Shown here piece after piece: positions 16,716 through 26,364 of a DNA stretch of 64,000 bases. A program made the translations under genes and the position numbers. Position 1 is the first letter of the stretch; every line of letters begins with the position of its first letter. Below the pieces are notes generated by a model, which was given only the letters and a program-made list of their open reading frames with translations, made no database searches and was not told the origin of the DNA. The DNA is from an uncultured Allobaculum sp. (GTDB taxonomy: Bacteria > Bacillota_I > Bacilli_A > Erysipelotrichales > Erysipelotrichaceae), in assembly GCA_910577085.1 (NCBI GenBank), contig CAJTLE010000001.1, forward strand, positions 6,915 to 70,914, in the 5' to 3' direction.

Positions 16716-19349
16716 ATGAAACAGCTGACAGGTAACCAGGTCAGACAGATGTTTCTGGACTATTTCAAGTCTAAAGATCACATGATCGAACCAGGAGCAA
16801 GTCTGGTTCCACACAACGACCCGACTCTTTTATGGATCAACGCGGGAGTTGCAGCGCTGAAAAAATATTTTGATGGTTCTGAAAAACCGAAAAAGAACCG
16901 TATTGCCAACGCGCAGAAGTCTATCCGGACCAACGACATCGAGAATGTCGGAAAAACGGCCCGTCACCACACATTCTTTGAAATGCTGGGCAACTTCTCC
17001 ATTGGTGACTACTTCAAAAAAGAAGCCATTCCATTTGCATGGGAATTCTTAACCAGCCCGGAATGGATCGGTTTTGATCCAGAAAAGCTGTACATCACGG
17101 TTTATACCGATGACGATGAAGCCTACCGGATCTGGACTGAAGTGTGCAAAGTAGATCCAAGCCACATTCTGAAAACACACGAAAACTTCTGGGAAATCGG
17201 TAAAGGCCCAGGTGGACCAGACACGGAAATCCACTATGACCGTGGACCAAAATACGATCCAGAAGGTCTTGGCGAAAAACTGTTCTTTGATGAAATGGAA
17301 AACGACCGTTACATCGAAGTCTGGAACGTCGTATTCAGCCAGTATGACTGCAACCCTGAAATCGACCGCAAAGACTACAAAGAACTGCCACAGAAAAACA
17401 TTGATACCGGTATGGGTCTCGAACGTCTGGTCGCTCTGATTCAGGATGGCGAAACCAACTTTGATACCGACCTGTTCTTACCAATCATTCATGAGACAGA
17501 ACGTCTTTCCGGCAAGAAATACGAAGGCGACAACAAGATGGCTTTCCGCGTTATTGCCGACCATATCCGTACACTTGTCTTCGCTTTAAGTGATGGCGCA
17601 GGCTTCTCGAACTCCGGCCGCGGCTACGTTTTAAGACGTGTTCTGCGTCGTGCTGTTCGTTTCGGTCTGAAACTCGGTCTGGACGAACCATTCTTATACC
17701 GTCTGGTTCCAACCGTTTCCGAAAACATGAAAGAGTTCTATCCATACCTGATGGATCACATTGAAGAAAACGAAAAAGTCATCCGTCGTGAAGAAGAAAC
17801 TTTCAAGAAGACCCTGAAAAACGGTCAGGCTCTGCTCGACGAAGAAATGGCCAAAGCCAAAGATGGCAAACTGAGCGGTGAAGTTACATTCAAACTGTAT
17901 GACACCTATGGCTTCCCATTTGAAATGACTCAGGAAATCGCTGAAGAAAACGGTCTGAAAGCTGACCGCGCTGATTTTGATGCTCAGATGGAACAGCAGA
18001 AAGAACGTGCAAGAGCGGCAAGAAGCAAAGAAGATTCCTTCGGTAAACAGAACGAAGAACTGATGAACTTCACTGAAACCTGCACATTCACCGGTTACGA
18101 TCACTATGAAGACGATGGCCGTGTCATCGCTCTGTTCAATAAAGAAGGCCACATGGTCGATGAACTGTCTGACGAAGGTCAGGTCATCCTCGATGTCACT
18201 CCATTCTATGTACAGTCCGGTGGTCAGGTTGCTGATACTGGTACATTAACTGGCGAAGATGGCGTAAAAGCCCATGTTGTTGACGGGATTAAGACTCGCA
18301 ACAAACAGCACCTGCTTCAGGTTGTTGTCGATGAAGGCGAACTTCATGTCGGCGATCGTCTGCATCAGGTTGTTGATGTTGAACGTCGAATCAACACCAC
18401 TGCCAACCACTCTGCAACTCACCTGCTGCAGTCTGCTCTGAAATCCGTTCTTGGTGATGGCATTCACCAGGCAGGAAGCTACGTTGGCCCAGAATACTTA
18501 CGTTTTGACTTCAACTACCGTGACAAACTGACTCCAGAACAGCTCGAAGACATCGAAAACAGAGTCAATGTCATGATCGAAGACGCTCTTCCTGTAACCA
18601 AGGAAATCATGCCAATCGAAGAAGCCAAGAAAACAGGCGCAACTGCTCTGTTTGATGAAAAATACGGCGACGAAGTCCGCGTTGTTACCATGGGTGACGT
18701 ATCCAAAGAATTCTGTGCCGGCTGCCATGTTGGCAACACCAACGAAATCGGTCTGTTAAAGATCGTTGGTGAAGAATCTATTGGTTCCGATACCCGTCGT
18801 ATCACGGCCAAGTCCCGTAAGGCTGCTTACGATGACTTTGCCGCTCAGCAGAAAATGCTTGAGCACATTGCCAAGACTGCAAAAGCAAAAGGCATCAAGA
18901 ATCTGACTGACAAGATCGACTCTTCCTTCGAGCAGATGAAAGAAATGCAGAAAGAAATCGCCGATCTGAAAAACCAGATCTTCACCCTGAAATCCAAAGA
19001 ATGGGCAAGCCAGGCCAAAGACATCAATGGTCTGCATGTTCTGACTAAACAGGTCAGCGGCATGGATGGCAAAGCCCTTAAGGAAATCGCTTCTACGCTC
19101 AAAGGCAATGACGATTCCATGGTTGTTGTTCTGATTTCCAATAACGATGGCAAATTGGCGATTGCAGCTGGTGCTGGTAAAGAAGCCGTAAAACGCGGTG
19201 TTCATGCTGGTAAGATCGTTAAAGAAGCAGCTGCCATTACCAATGGTAAAGGCGGCGGAAAACCAGACCTGGCTCAGGCCGGTGGATCCGATGCTTCCAA
19301 GATTGATGAAGCACTGAACAAAGCCAAATCCATGGTTGAAGAAATCTAA
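16716..19349 (+). CDS. alaS: Alanyl-tRNA synthetase
   Basis: A full-length 877-residue class II synthetase that charges and proofreads tRNA-Ala. Class II motifs at the N-terminus (motif 1 near FEMLGNFSIGDYFK, motif 3 GMGLERL), the editing-domain zinc-site histidines in NHSATHLL with CAGCHV further down, and the C-terminal oligomerisation domain (AAGAGKEAVKRGVHAGKI) are all present. The start at 16716 has AAGGAG in the right position; an earlier in-frame ATG at 16695 does not. Controlled by the T-box leader upstream and ended by a strong terminator. Confidence 0.98.
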   Translation: MKQLTGNQVRQMFLDYFKSKDHMIEPGASLVPHNDPTLLWINAGVAALKKYFDGSEKPKKNRIANAQKSIRTNDIENVGKTARHHTFFEMLGNFSIGDYFKKEAIPFAWEFLTSPEWIGFDPEKLYITVYTDDDEAYRIWTEVCKVDPSHILKTHENFWEIGKGPGGPDTEIHYDRGPKYDPEGLGEKLFFDEMENDRYIEVWNVVFSQYDCNPEIDRKDYKELPQKNIDTGMGLERLVALIQDGETNFDTDLFLPIIHETERLSGKKYEGDNKMAFRVIADHIRTLVFALSDGAGFSNSGRGYVLRRVLRRAVRFGLKLGLDEPFLYRLVPTVSENMKEFYPYLMDHIEENEKVIRREEETFKKTLKNGQALLDEEMAKAKDGKLSGEVTFKLYDTYGFPFEMTQEIAEENGLKADRADFDAQMEQQKERARAARSKEDSFGKQNEELMNFTETCTFTGYDHYEDDGRVIALFNKEGHMVDELSDEGQVILDVTPFYVQSGGQVADTGTLTGEDGVKAHVVDGIKTRNKQHLLQVVVDEGELHVGDRLHQVVDVERRINTTANHSATHLLQSALKSVLGDGIHQAGSYVGPEYLRFDFNYRDKLTPEQLEDIENRVNVMIEDALPVTKEIMPIEEAKKTGATALFDEKYGDEVRVVTMGDVSKEFCAGCHVGNTNEIGLLKIVGEESIGSDTRRITAKSRKAAYDDFAAQQKMLEHIAKTAKAKGIKNLTDKIDSSFEQMKEMQKEIADLKNQIFTLKSKEWASQAKDINGLHVLTKQVSGMDGKALKEIASTLKGNDDSMVVVLISNNDGKLAIAAGAGKEAVKRGVHAGKIVKEAAAITNGKGGGKPDLAQAGGSDASKIDEALNKAKSMVEEI

Positions 19350-19380
19350 GCAATCTCTTATCCCATTTGAATTTGTGATG

Positions 19381-19414
19381 AAAGCCGAGGATATGAATAT
19401 CCTCGGCTTTTTTG
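19381..19414 (+). terminator. Intrinsic terminator of alaS
   Basis: Stem AAGCCGAGGATA / TATCCTCGGCTT with a 4-nt loop and a T run. Confidence 0.93.
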
Positions 19415-19427
19415 ATTGAAAACGCCG

Positions 19428-19492
19428 AGAAAGAAAGCCCAGAAAGAAAGCCCAGAAAGAAAGCCCAGAAAGAAAGCCCAGAAAGAAACAGG
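19428..19492. repeat. 13-bp minisatellite directly after the alaS terminator
   Basis: Four perfect head-to-tail copies of AGAAAGAAAGCCC (19428-19479) followed by a degenerate fifth copy. The unit is not a multiple of three and lies outside any gene. It starts 13 bp after the terminator T run. Confidence 0.95.
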
Positions 19493-20415
19493 AAGAAAAA
19501 AGAAAGATCGGCAGCAAGCCCAAAAACTGGAAATGATCGGAGTCAGTCTGGCTGAAGTCCTCCAGGAAGTTTTTTGTTGAGATGAAAAATGACGTAAAAC
19601 CATACATTTTGAGTGAAATCTGCCACAGACAGGGAAAATATGCAAGATTGAATTTCAAAGTCGATTCTTGAAAAAGAAAGGACGGGTTCAAACCGTTCAG
19701 AACCACCCATTCAGCCAGCGCTGGAAAACAAACTGAAGCGGGTAAGTCTGTCGGTCGATTTGAAAGCAGAAATCTTACAGCCTGCTTTGAAAAGAGCGAG
19801 TCAGGTCTGTGGTCAGATGGGTGGTCTGACTGCGCTCCTGTAACAAAGTCTGTTGATTTGAGGCAGAAAGAAAGCCCTGAACCGGTGGGCAGTTCAGGCA
19901 AGACCATGACTTAACAGACCTGTCAAGGAAACTTTGTTATTCTAAATCAGATACGCCCAATTTGCCCCATAACAAAGTGGATTTCAATTCAAACGATCCT
20001 GATCAATGGGCAGGATTGTCCAAAAAGAAAGCCAGGTTGATTCTGGTCTTTTCAAGGATGTTTACTCAAGGCAATCCAAAGCCCAAAGGAAGGTAATTCA
20101 CCAAGTCCTGCCATCGGTTTTCTGATCAAATCAGCAGTATTGAACTGCCCAATCGGCTAAGGTATTCATAAACATGGCTGAACGGATCTGCCAGTCCATC
20201 CGGCCGCAAGCCCTGTAACAGGCAGACTGTACAGGGAAAACGGCAGGTTCAGCTATGATCATAAAAAGCTGCTGACAGACTCAGATTTTTGAAGAAAAGT
20301 GGGGTAATCGCCAATAAAAAGTCCCATTTTTTGAAAACTGGTGGCAAATCTGAGCGTCTTTTCAAGAAATGAGGATTGGTGTATCATATAAGCGCTTTAA
20401 CAAGGAGGGTTAACA
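19493..20415. other. Intergenic region between alaS and ireB
   Basis: About 0.9 kb without a gene. Long minus-strand open frames here are antisense to alaS and translate the repeat, and have no ribosome site. Immediately before ireB lies a possible promoter: a -10-like TATCAT at 20382-20387 with TTTTCA 17 bp upstream, followed by AAGGAGG at the ireB start. Confidence 0.5.
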
Positions 20416-20667
20416 ATGGCTAATATTACAGAAACAGTAATGTTCACCACCGAAAAGATTCGTCGTGAAAATATTAAACGTATTCTTCGGGAAGTTTCTG
20501 AAGCTCTTGAGGAAAGGGGATATAACTCCGATAACCAGATTGCCGGTTATCTGATCAGCGCGGATCCGGCCTATATTTCCTCCTACAAAGATGCCCGGAA
20601 TACCATTCAGAAAGTGGAACGCTACGAGATTATTGAAGAACTCGTCAGAGCGTACCTGGAGAAATAA
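20416..20667 (+). CDS. ireB: IreB family regulatory phosphoprotein (DUF965)
   Basis: An 83-residue protein matching the UPF0297/IreB family throughout (TEKIRRENIKRILREV, then EERGYNSDNQIAGYLISADPAYI). In enterococci IreB is phosphorylated by the Ser/Thr kinase IreK on threonines near the N-terminus and tunes cephalosporin tolerance; Thr residues are present at positions 5, 7 and 11-12 here. The AAGGAGG ribosome site is strong. Its stop codon overlaps the start of ruvX (TAATG). Confidence 0.95.
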   Translation: MANITETVMFTTEKIRRENIKRILREVSEALEERGYNSDNQIAGYLISADPAYISSYKDARNTIQKVERYEIIEELVRAYLEK

Positions 20668-21101
20668 TGGAAAGACTGATCGGGCTTGATCTTGGTTCAG
20701 TCACCTGCGGTGTTGCCATCAGCGATCCGTTAGGCATGATTGCCAGAGCTCTTACAACAGTACGCTTCGCACCGGACGATTACGATACGGCCCTGGCGGA
20801 AGTACTGAAAATTATTCGCGAAAACAAAGTTAAAAACGTAGTCCTTGGTCTTCCCAAACACATGAATGGCGACATCGGTGTTCGTGGTGAGATCTCACAG
20901 AACTTCGCTAAGAAGCTGGAGGAAAACGGAATCCACGTCGATTTGTGGGACGAACGCCTGACCACAAAGGCAGCAGAAAAAATTCTGATTTCAGCGGACC
21001 TGTCCCGCAAAAAACGGAAAAAAGTAATCGATCAGATGGCAGCAGTACAGATTCTGCAAAGCTATCTCGACCGTAAAAATGGCGGTCTTGTTTCGTTTTA
21101 A
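20667..21101 (+). CDS. ruvX: Putative pre-16S rRNA nuclease / Holliday junction resolvase-like
   Basis: A 144-residue YqgF/RuvX protein with an RNase H-like fold, implicated in 16S rRNA 5' maturation. N-terminal GLDLGSVTCGVAISDP carries the first catalytic Asp, VVLGLPKHMNG the second strand, and WDERLTTKAAE plus VIDQMAAVQILQSYLD the remaining acidic residues. Translationally coupled to ireB (1-bp overlap). Confidence 0.95.
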   Translation: MERLIGLDLGSVTCGVAISDPLGMIARALTTVRFAPDDYDTALAEVLKIIRENKVKNVVLGLPKHMNGDIGVRGEISQNFAKKLEENGIHVDLWDERLTTKAAEKILISADLSRKKRKKVIDQMAAVQILQSYLDRKNGGLVSF

Positions 21102-21113
21102 TCAAGTTTTTCC

Positions 21114-21141
21114 AGGGGCAAAATATTATTTTTGCCCCTTT
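21114..21141 (+). terminator. Probable terminator or attenuator after ruvX
   Basis: Stem GGGGCAAAA / TTTTGCCCC with a small AT loop followed by TTTATTG. It separates ireB-ruvX from the DUF1292-mltG pair and may be leaky. Confidence 0.7.
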
Positions 21142-21210
21142 ATTGTTTTGGTGCAGCTTTCAGGTTCTTTGATCAGGGAATGAACCGGAAGTCAAAAAGG
21201 AGGACATTAC

Positions 21211-21471
21211 ATGATTGATTCAAATTCTTTATATGTGAAGGATGAAGACGGCAACGAAAAGAGAATGATCATTCTGTTTACATTCAGCAGTGATGATTAT
21301 GGCAAATCGTATGTTGTTTTCCAGGATCCGGAAAATGAAACCGGTGAAATCTATGCGTCGGCCTACAATGATGATGGCGAACTGCTCCCAATCGAAACTG
21401 ATGAAGAATGGGATATGGTAGAAGAAGTCATCAATACGTTCGTCTCCGACGAGGAAGAAACGGATGACTAA
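21211..21471 (+). CDS. DUF1292 family protein (YrzB-like)
   Basis: An 86-residue acidic protein. The family pattern is clear: [27 protein letters not shown], then [11 protein letters not shown] and [13 protein letters not shown]. Function unknown; the gene always sits with ruvX and ireB in Bacillota. The AAAAAGGAGGA ribosome site is strong and the 3' end overlaps mltG by 8 bp. Confidence 0.93.
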   Translation: MIDSNSLYVKDEDGNEKRMIILFTFSSDDYGKSYVVFQDPENETGEIYASAYNDDGELLPIETDEEWDMVEEVINTFVSDEEETDD

Positions 21472-22561
21472 AAGGAAGGTCCGAAAAAAAAGTCATAAGG
21501 GGTTATGGATAACACTGATTCTTCTGATTGTTCTTGCCGCAGGAGCGGGCGGGGCGTACTTCTGGTACTCTTCTTCGCTCAAACCAGTCGGTGGGGAGGA
21601 ACAGAAGATCGGAATCGAAATTGATCAAGGGGAAGGCCTGAATACATTACTGCATCAACTGAAGGAAAAAGGCCTCATCAAATCTGAAGAGGCCGCAAAG
21701 ATTTATGGCAGACTGGAAAATCCAGAGATGTATGCCGGAACGTACGAACTCTCGCCAACGATGAGTGTTCCAGAAATCTTTGCCTATCTGGCCAATCCGG
21801 CCAACGCCGTTACGGACTATATCCCGGTCATGATTCCAGAAGGAACATGGGCCAAAGATACTGCTCAGATCCTCGCGGATGAAGTTCCAAATCTGAGCAA
21901 AGACGAGTTCATGCGGCTTTGGAATGACGATGCCTATATCGAACAGCTGGCTGCGGAATATCCATTCCTGGATCCATCCAAGCTGGAAAACGATCAGTAC
22001 TTCGTCAAGCTGGAAGGCTACCTGTTTCCAGATACATATTATGTCGGTCTGGATGCAAACGAAGACCAGGTCACACGGATGATGCTGGACCGCTTCAATG
22101 AAGTCTATGCCGCCCATCAGGCAGAAATCGATAACTGCGGGCGCTCCATTCAGGATCTGATCACGCTGGCCAGTGTGATTCAGTTTGAAAGCGGCGATCC
22201 ATCCGAAATGAATGACATTTCCGGCGTGTTCGTCAACCGCCTCAATCACGGAATGCCATTAGAAAGTTCCGTGACGGTCTGCTATGCACTGTACGATGAT
22301 TTCAACTCAGGTGAAGACTGCGAAACCAATACGCAGATTGATTCCCCCTACAACACTTACTTACATTCAGGACTGCCGATTGGGCCGATTCTCAATCCAG
22401 GCGAAGATGCAATCATGGCGGCTTTACGGCCGACCGGACACGATTATCTGTTCTTCGTTTCCGATGTGTATGGGGATGGAAAGACGTACTTCGCCAGAAC
22501 CTACGATGAGCATCTTGCCAACATCGATCGATTCAATTTGCAGATTTCTGATTCTCAATAA
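21464..22561 (+). CDS. mltG: Endolytic murein transglycosylase
   Basis: A 365-residue inner-membrane lytic transglycosylase that cuts nascent glycan strands. A Lys/Arg-rich cytoplasmic start, one membrane helix (residues 14-32, [19 protein letters not shown]), a LysM-like domain (about 45-110) and the YceG catalytic domain follow. The catalytic Glu is in [11 protein letters not shown]; the usual partner region is EKETG, so the first acidic residue is replaced by Gln while the catalytic one is kept. [14 protein letters not shown] and [13 protein letters not shown] are typical of the family. Overlaps the DUF1292 gene by 8 bp. Confidence 0.93.
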   Translation: MTKRKVRKKSHKGLWITLILLIVLAAGAGGAYFWYSSSLKPVGGEEQKIGIEIDQGEGLNTLLHQLKEKGLIKSEEAAKIYGRLENPEMYAGTYELSPTMSVPEIFAYLANPANAVTDYIPVMIPEGTWAKDTAQILADEVPNLSKDEFMRLWNDDAYIEQLAAEYPFLDPSKLENDQYFVKLEGYLFPDTYYVGLDANEDQVTRMMLDRFNEVYAAHQAEIDNCGRSIQDLITLASVIQFESGDPSEMNDISGVFVNRLNHGMPLESSVTVCYALYDDFNSGEDCETNTQIDSPYNTYLHSGLPIGPILNPGEDAIMAALRPTGHDYLFFVSDVYGDGKTYFARTYDEHLANIDRFNLQISDSQ

Positions 22562-22607
22562 AAAACGTGATACTATTTTAATGTTTTGAAATCTGGAGGA
22601 TTGAAAC

Positions 22608-23078
22608 ATGGCTGAAAAAATTTTTGTAACCCAAGAAGGTTTGGAAGAACTCCATGCCGAGCTGGAAAATCTTGTCCATGTCGTAAGACCTGAAGTCATC
22701 ATTGAACTGCAGGAAGCCCGTGCACAAGGTGACTTGTCCGAAAACGCCGACTACGATGCTGCCCGTGATCATCAGGCACGTGTCGAAGCTCGTATCAAAG
22801 AACTCGAATCTCTGATTAAAAATGCGGAAATTATCCAGGAAGGTGCAACCGGAACCAAAACAGTTCGACTGGGTTCTACTGTAACCATTCACGATAACAG
22901 CGACGGTACCGAAATGACATTCAACATTGTTGGTACCATTGAAGCTGACCCATTTAATAACAAGATTTCCAACGAAGCACCACTGGTCAAAGCGATTCTC
23001 GACAAAAAAGCTGGAGATACCGTTCTGGTCAAAGGTGTAGAAGAACCATACGAAGTAACAATTGAATCTGTTCTTTAA
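22608..23078 (+). CDS. greA: Transcription elongation factor GreA
   Basis: A 156-residue protein that rescues backtracked RNA polymerase. The N-terminal coiled coil carries the acidic tip in GDLSENADYDAARD, and the C-terminal FKBP-like domain includes TVTIHD, SNEAPL and AILDKKAGD. Preceded by CTGGAGGA and followed by a strong terminator. Usual neighbour of mltG. Confidence 0.97.
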   Translation: MAEKIFVTQEGLEELHAELENLVHVVRPEVIIELQEARAQGDLSENADYDAARDHQARVEARIKELESLIKNAEIIQEGATGTKTVRLGSTVTIHDNSDGTEMTFNIVGTIEADPFNNKISNEAPLVKAILDKKAGDTVLVKGVEEPYEVTIESVL

Positions 23079-23081
23079 TGA

Positions 23082-23115
23082 AAAAGCGTTCGACCTGTTC
23101 GAGCGCTTTTCTTTG
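23082..23115 (+). terminator. Intrinsic terminator of greA
   Basis: Stem AAAGCGTTCGA / TTCGAGCGCTTT (one wobble) followed by TTTTC. The remaining gap up to 23525 holds no gene; a -10-like TATACT lies near 23337. Confidence 0.85.
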
Positions 23116-23525
23116 TATCAGGGAGTTTTGCGGGGATACAGCAGCAGAACTGGAGCTGGAAGCTGCGCCTGGCTGTAAATCTCTTTGGACCTTTGCCTGA
23201 ATTCAGTCGGACAGACTGCCCAATCCATACGACCCCTTGCCCGGATCCAGTCAGAAAGTCTGACTCAATCTGGTCATGATATTAAACAGTTAATATTTGA
23301 TGTATAGCGTTTAGAGGGGTGGATCTGGCGGCATGGTATACTGAGCAGACAAGACAATCAGCAAGAAAAATCTTTGAAAAGAATCTGCTCAATCCTGTGT
23401 GCATGGCTCCATGTCGGAAACCAAAGACAAAAGGGAAGGGACCAAGAGAGAAACTGGTCTACAGAGCAACTGGCAGGAAGCATGAACAGACAGACGGGAA
23501 AACAAGGGAAGGCGGTCAGGCGGAT

Positions 23526-24467
23526 ATGGTCTACGTTTTGATTGGTGAAGACGCTTCACGAATGGAGTACAAACTGGAGCGGATTAAAAAAGAAGAAAAC
23601 TGCGATCAGATCGATCGCTTTAACTGTGCAAAGGATGATCCGGCCGAGATTAATAATGAGCTGGTGACGATGAATCTGTTTGCCGAAAAACCGATGGTCA
23701 TTTTGACCAATGCTACGTTTTTAGGGGCAAAGAACACCACGCCCTTTAAGCCCGAAGAAATTCTGGCCAATATTCCGGATGACAAAGTCGTTGTGATGAT
23801 GGCCGAAATCAAAAAGATGGATACCCGCAAGAAGGTCATCAAGAATCTGCAGAATACCGCAAAAGTTCTGGACTGCATGCCGCTGGACGAGAAAAACCAG
23901 CCCGGCGAAATTCAGCAGATGATCAAAGAGCGCAAGCTGAAAATGGATCGGGATGCCTTTGAATGGTTCTGTGCCAATGCAGGCTATTCTCAGCCGGTTC
24001 TAGCCGGTCAGCTCGATAAACTGGCTCTATACTCCGATCACCTGACTCTGGCTGATGTCAAAGCTCTGACGACCGTAGAACCGACGCACAACGTCTTTAA
24101 AATGACGGATGCACTGTTTCGCAAGGACCGGGTCAAGCTGCTGGAACTGTATCGGACTTTCAGGGGTCAGAATATGGAACCTCAGGCGATTTTGGGGCTG
24201 CTGGCCGGACAGATCCGTTTTGTTTACCAGGTGCGGGTGCTGATGGACTCGGGCTGTAAAAAAGAAGAAATCATGGACATTCTCAAAGCTTCAAGCGGAC
24301 GCATCTGGAATACGATGAAAAATGCGAATCGTTTCCGGGCTGATCAGCTGCTCGATAACCTGGCTTTGTTATCGAATCTGGATGAAACCATTAAAAGCGG
24401 GCGGATGGACCGGGATACGGCGTTTGAAAACTTTATCCTCCAGATTCAGGATCCGTCGTCCAGATAA
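23526..24467 (+). CDS. holA: DNA polymerase III subunit delta
   Basis: A 313-residue clamp-loader delta subunit. It shows the AAA+-like fold without a Walker A motif (VYVLIGEDASRMEYKL, then EKPMVILTNATFL, VVMMAEIKKMDTRKK, and C-terminal EPQAILGLLAGQIRFVYQVRVL), the pattern of HolA. The open frame extends upstream to 23319, but that part is basic, unlike the family, and the family-type N-terminus begins at the ATG at 23526 with GGAAGGCGG upstream. Convergent with rpsT. Confidence 0.9.
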   Translation: MVYVLIGEDASRMEYKLERIKKEENCDQIDRFNCAKDDPAEINNELVTMNLFAEKPMVILTNATFLGAKNTTPFKPEEILANIPDDKVVVMMAEIKKMDTRKKVIKNLQNTAKVLDCMPLDEKNQPGEIQQMIKERKLKMDRDAFEWFCANAGYSQPVLAGQLDKLALYSDHLTLADVKALTTVEPTHNVFKMTDALFRKDRVKLLELYRTFRGQNMEPQAILGLLAGQIRFVYQVRVLMDSGCKKEEIMDILKASSGRIWNTMKNANRFRADQLLDNLALLSNLDETIKSGRMDRDTAFENFILQIQDPSSR

Positions 24468-24814
24468 TCGGGGAATGGCTTTTGAAGTCCTTGGATCAAG
24501 TCTTTAATGGATTTGAATTAATCTTTATCGGATTGATTTGCCAAAGATTCGTTTTTTGGACAGAATCCATCAGAAAAGTTCAGAAGCAAAAATATTTTTG
24601 AGAGTTAAAAACAGTCCGCTTTCGATAAAATTGTTTGCGCTTTCGTGTCAGGAACGATGTATGGCGAAAGAAAAATTTCAGACAAGAAAATGGGTAGAGA
24701 ATAAGGCTGATTTTCAGGATGGACAGCGCACAAATCTGGAAAAATCAGGGTCAAAGCCGATCAAATTATCGATCAGAAACGATATAAAAAGAAAAACCGA
24801 ACAGAAAAAACAGA
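24468..24814. other. Gap after holA without a convincing gene
   Basis: An open frame of 109 codons (24538-24867, TTG start) runs through the gap and into a terminator hairpin. It is Lys/Glu rich, lacks a ribosome site and resembles no family, so it is not called. Confidence 0.5.
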
Positions 24815-24857
24815 TCGAAAAAAAGAGCTGGAAGGCCATGATGGTCCTCCAGCTCTT
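24815..24857 (-). terminator. Third minus-strand terminator hairpin downstream of rpsT
   Basis: A long stem (AAAGAGCTGG... with ...CCAGCTCTTT, about 17 pairs) followed on the minus strand by TTTTTTT. It can also serve holA on the plus strand, though the T run there is poor. Confidence 0.7.
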
Positions 24858-24949
24858 TGAATTTTGATCGCCCGTAGAAATTGAAGATCTGTAAAGACCG
24901 GGTTTCTTGCAGACATGATCTGCCATCTGGGCAAGTCCTGCAGCAGGGC

Positions 24950-24978
24950 ACAAAAAAACGAAGCCGAAGCTTCGCTTT
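24950..24978. terminator. Bidirectional terminator between holA and rpsT
   Basis: Stem CGAAGC / GCTTCG around a 4-nt loop (UUCG on the minus-strand RNA) with T runs on both sides (TTTTTTT on the minus strand, CTTTTG on the plus strand). Confidence 0.8.
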
Positions 24979-25025
24979 TGTTGTTTTGATCAAAACGACA
25001 AATAACTGACTCGTAGAGAGTCATT

Positions 25026-25053
25026 TAAAAAACGATATCTAAAAGGATATCGT
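25026..25053 (-). terminator. Primary terminator of rpsT
   Basis: Minus-strand stem ACGATATC / GATATCGT followed by TTTTTT, starting 5 nt after the rpsT stop codon. Confidence 0.9.
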
Positions 25054-25057
25054 GTTT

Positions 25058-25321
25058 TTACTTGATAGAGTTAACTGCTTTAGCAAGTCTGGATTTCTGG
25101 TTGGAAGCATAGTTTTTATGCTTGAAACCTTTAGAAACAGCTTTATCCAGTTTGGAGCAGGCTTCAGCATAAGCTGCAACAGCTGCTGCTTTATCTTCAG
25201 CTTCTACGGCTTTCAGCACTTTTTTGATCGCTGTCTTGAGAGCTGATTTCTGAGAAACATTGCGGCTTCTTGCTTTATTATTCGTGAGAACACGTTTTTT
25301 CTGCTGTTTGATCTGCGGCAT
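25058..25321 (-). CDS. rpsT: Ribosomal protein S20
   Basis: An 87-residue Lys/Ala-rich protein of the 30S subunit, all helical, with family motifs MPQIKQQKKRVLTNNKARSRN, SALKTAIKKV and LDKAVSKGFKHKN...KSRLAKAVN. Strong GGAGGTG ribosome site. It is encoded against the surrounding plus-strand genes, as is common for rpsT next to holA, and has its own promoter and up to three terminator hairpins. Confidence 0.98.
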   Translation of the reverse strand: MPQIKQQKKRVLTNNKARSRNVSQKSALKTAIKKVLKAVEAEDKAAAVAAYAEACSKLDKAVSKGFKHKNYASNQKSRLAKAVNSIK

Positions 25322-25350
25322 GGGTACACCTCCTGACGTAACGCTTTGAA

Positions 25351-25379
25351 ATTATAGCAAAGTGCTTTTTACAATGCAA
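25351..25379 (-). promoter_or_regulatory. Promoter of rpsT
   Basis: On the minus strand, TTGCAT, 17 bp, TATAAT. A divergent TATAAT at 25400-25405 on the plus strand probably serves fmt, so the two promoters lie back to back. Confidence 0.75.
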
Positions 25380-25430
25380 CAAATGCCCGCCTGATCAGTT
25401 ATAATACAAACCCGAAAGGGGGCATTCCTT

Positions 25431-26363
25431 TTGAATTCCAGAATTATTTTTATGGGGACTCCCCAGATTGCGGCCGATGTTTTACAGGCACTGATCGACA
25501 ATGATGCCAACGTTGTCCTGGTTGTCTGTCAGCCAGACCGCAAAGCTGGCCGTAAGGGTCAGCTGCACGAATGTGAAGTCAAACAACTCGCACAAAAACA
25601 TAACATTCCTGTTTTCCAGCCGGAACGTATCCGCAAGGACTATGAACCAATTGAAAAAGCCAACGCCGATCTGATTGTGACCTGCGCCTATGGCCAGATT
25701 GTACCAAAAGCAGTCCTGGATGCACCAAAACAGGGATGCGTCAACTTACACGGATCCATTCTTCCTGAATACCGCGGCGCTGCCCCAATTCAGCGTGCCA
25801 TTTATGATGGCAAGACAAAAAGCGGTATGTCCTTGATGAAAATGGAAGAGGGCATGGATACCGGTGGTGTGGCTGCCATCAAGGAAATTGAAATTCTTGA
25901 TACGGATAACACCACAACCTTATTTGAAAAAATGGGGAAAGCAGCCGGTGAGCTGCTGATTGAAAATCTTGAAGCATTACTGGATGGTTCTGCACACTTT
26001 GAAGAACAGAATGAAGCTATGGCAACGTATGCTGCCAAGATTTCCAAAGAAGAAGAACAGATCGATCTGAGCAGATCAGATCGTGAAATTTTCGACCAGA
26101 TCCGGGCTTTATCCAGAACACCCGGCGGGTATGTCATGGCCAACAACCAGAAGCTCAAACTGTTAACCGTACGCTATGTGCCCGGTGAGACACCAGGTAT
26201 TGGTGTATTTGCCGCACCAAGTAAAAAACAGTTTGCGATGGGTGGTCATGAGGGACTTTTCTTGCTTGATGAAGTTCAGCCCGAAGGCAAAGCTGCCATG
26301 AGAACCGCTGATTTTGTCAACGGCAAAGGCCGCAGCCTGATTGGAAAGAAAGCGGGGGAATAA
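25431..26363 (+). CDS. fmt: Methionyl-tRNA formyltransferase
   Basis: A 310-residue enzyme that formylates the initiator Met-tRNA. N-terminal [17 protein letters not shown], the catalytic-domain hallmark [22 protein letters not shown] (in parts: [16 protein letters not shown]), the Asp in MDTGG, and a C-terminal OB-like domain ([11 protein letters not shown]) are present. The start codon is TTG at 25431 with AAAGGGGG upstream. lepA begins one base after its stop codon. Confidence 0.96.
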   Translation: MNSRIIFMGTPQIAADVLQALIDNDANVVLVVCQPDRKAGRKGQLHECEVKQLAQKHNIPVFQPERIRKDYEPIEKANADLIVTCAYGQIVPKAVLDAPKQGCVNLHGSILPEYRGAAPIQRAIYDGKTKSGMSLMKMEEGMDTGGVAAIKEIEILDTDNTTTLFEKMGKAAGELLIENLEALLDGSAHFEEQNEAMATYAAKISKEEEQIDLSRSDREIFDQIRALSRTPGGYVMANNQKLKLLTVRYVPGETPGIGVFAAPSKKQFAMGGHEGLFLLDEVQPEGKAAMRTADFVNGKGRSLIGKKAGE

Positions 26364-26364
26364 C

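Noticed and set aside
18756..19907. 383-codon minus-strand frame over the end of alaS and its downstream region
   Set aside because: It is antisense to alaS, translates the minisatellite and is rich in Phe and Ser as expected of an antisense shadow; no ribosome site.
24538..24867. 109-codon plus-strand frame after holA
   Set aside because: TTG start without a ribosome site, runs through a terminator hairpin, no recognisable domain.
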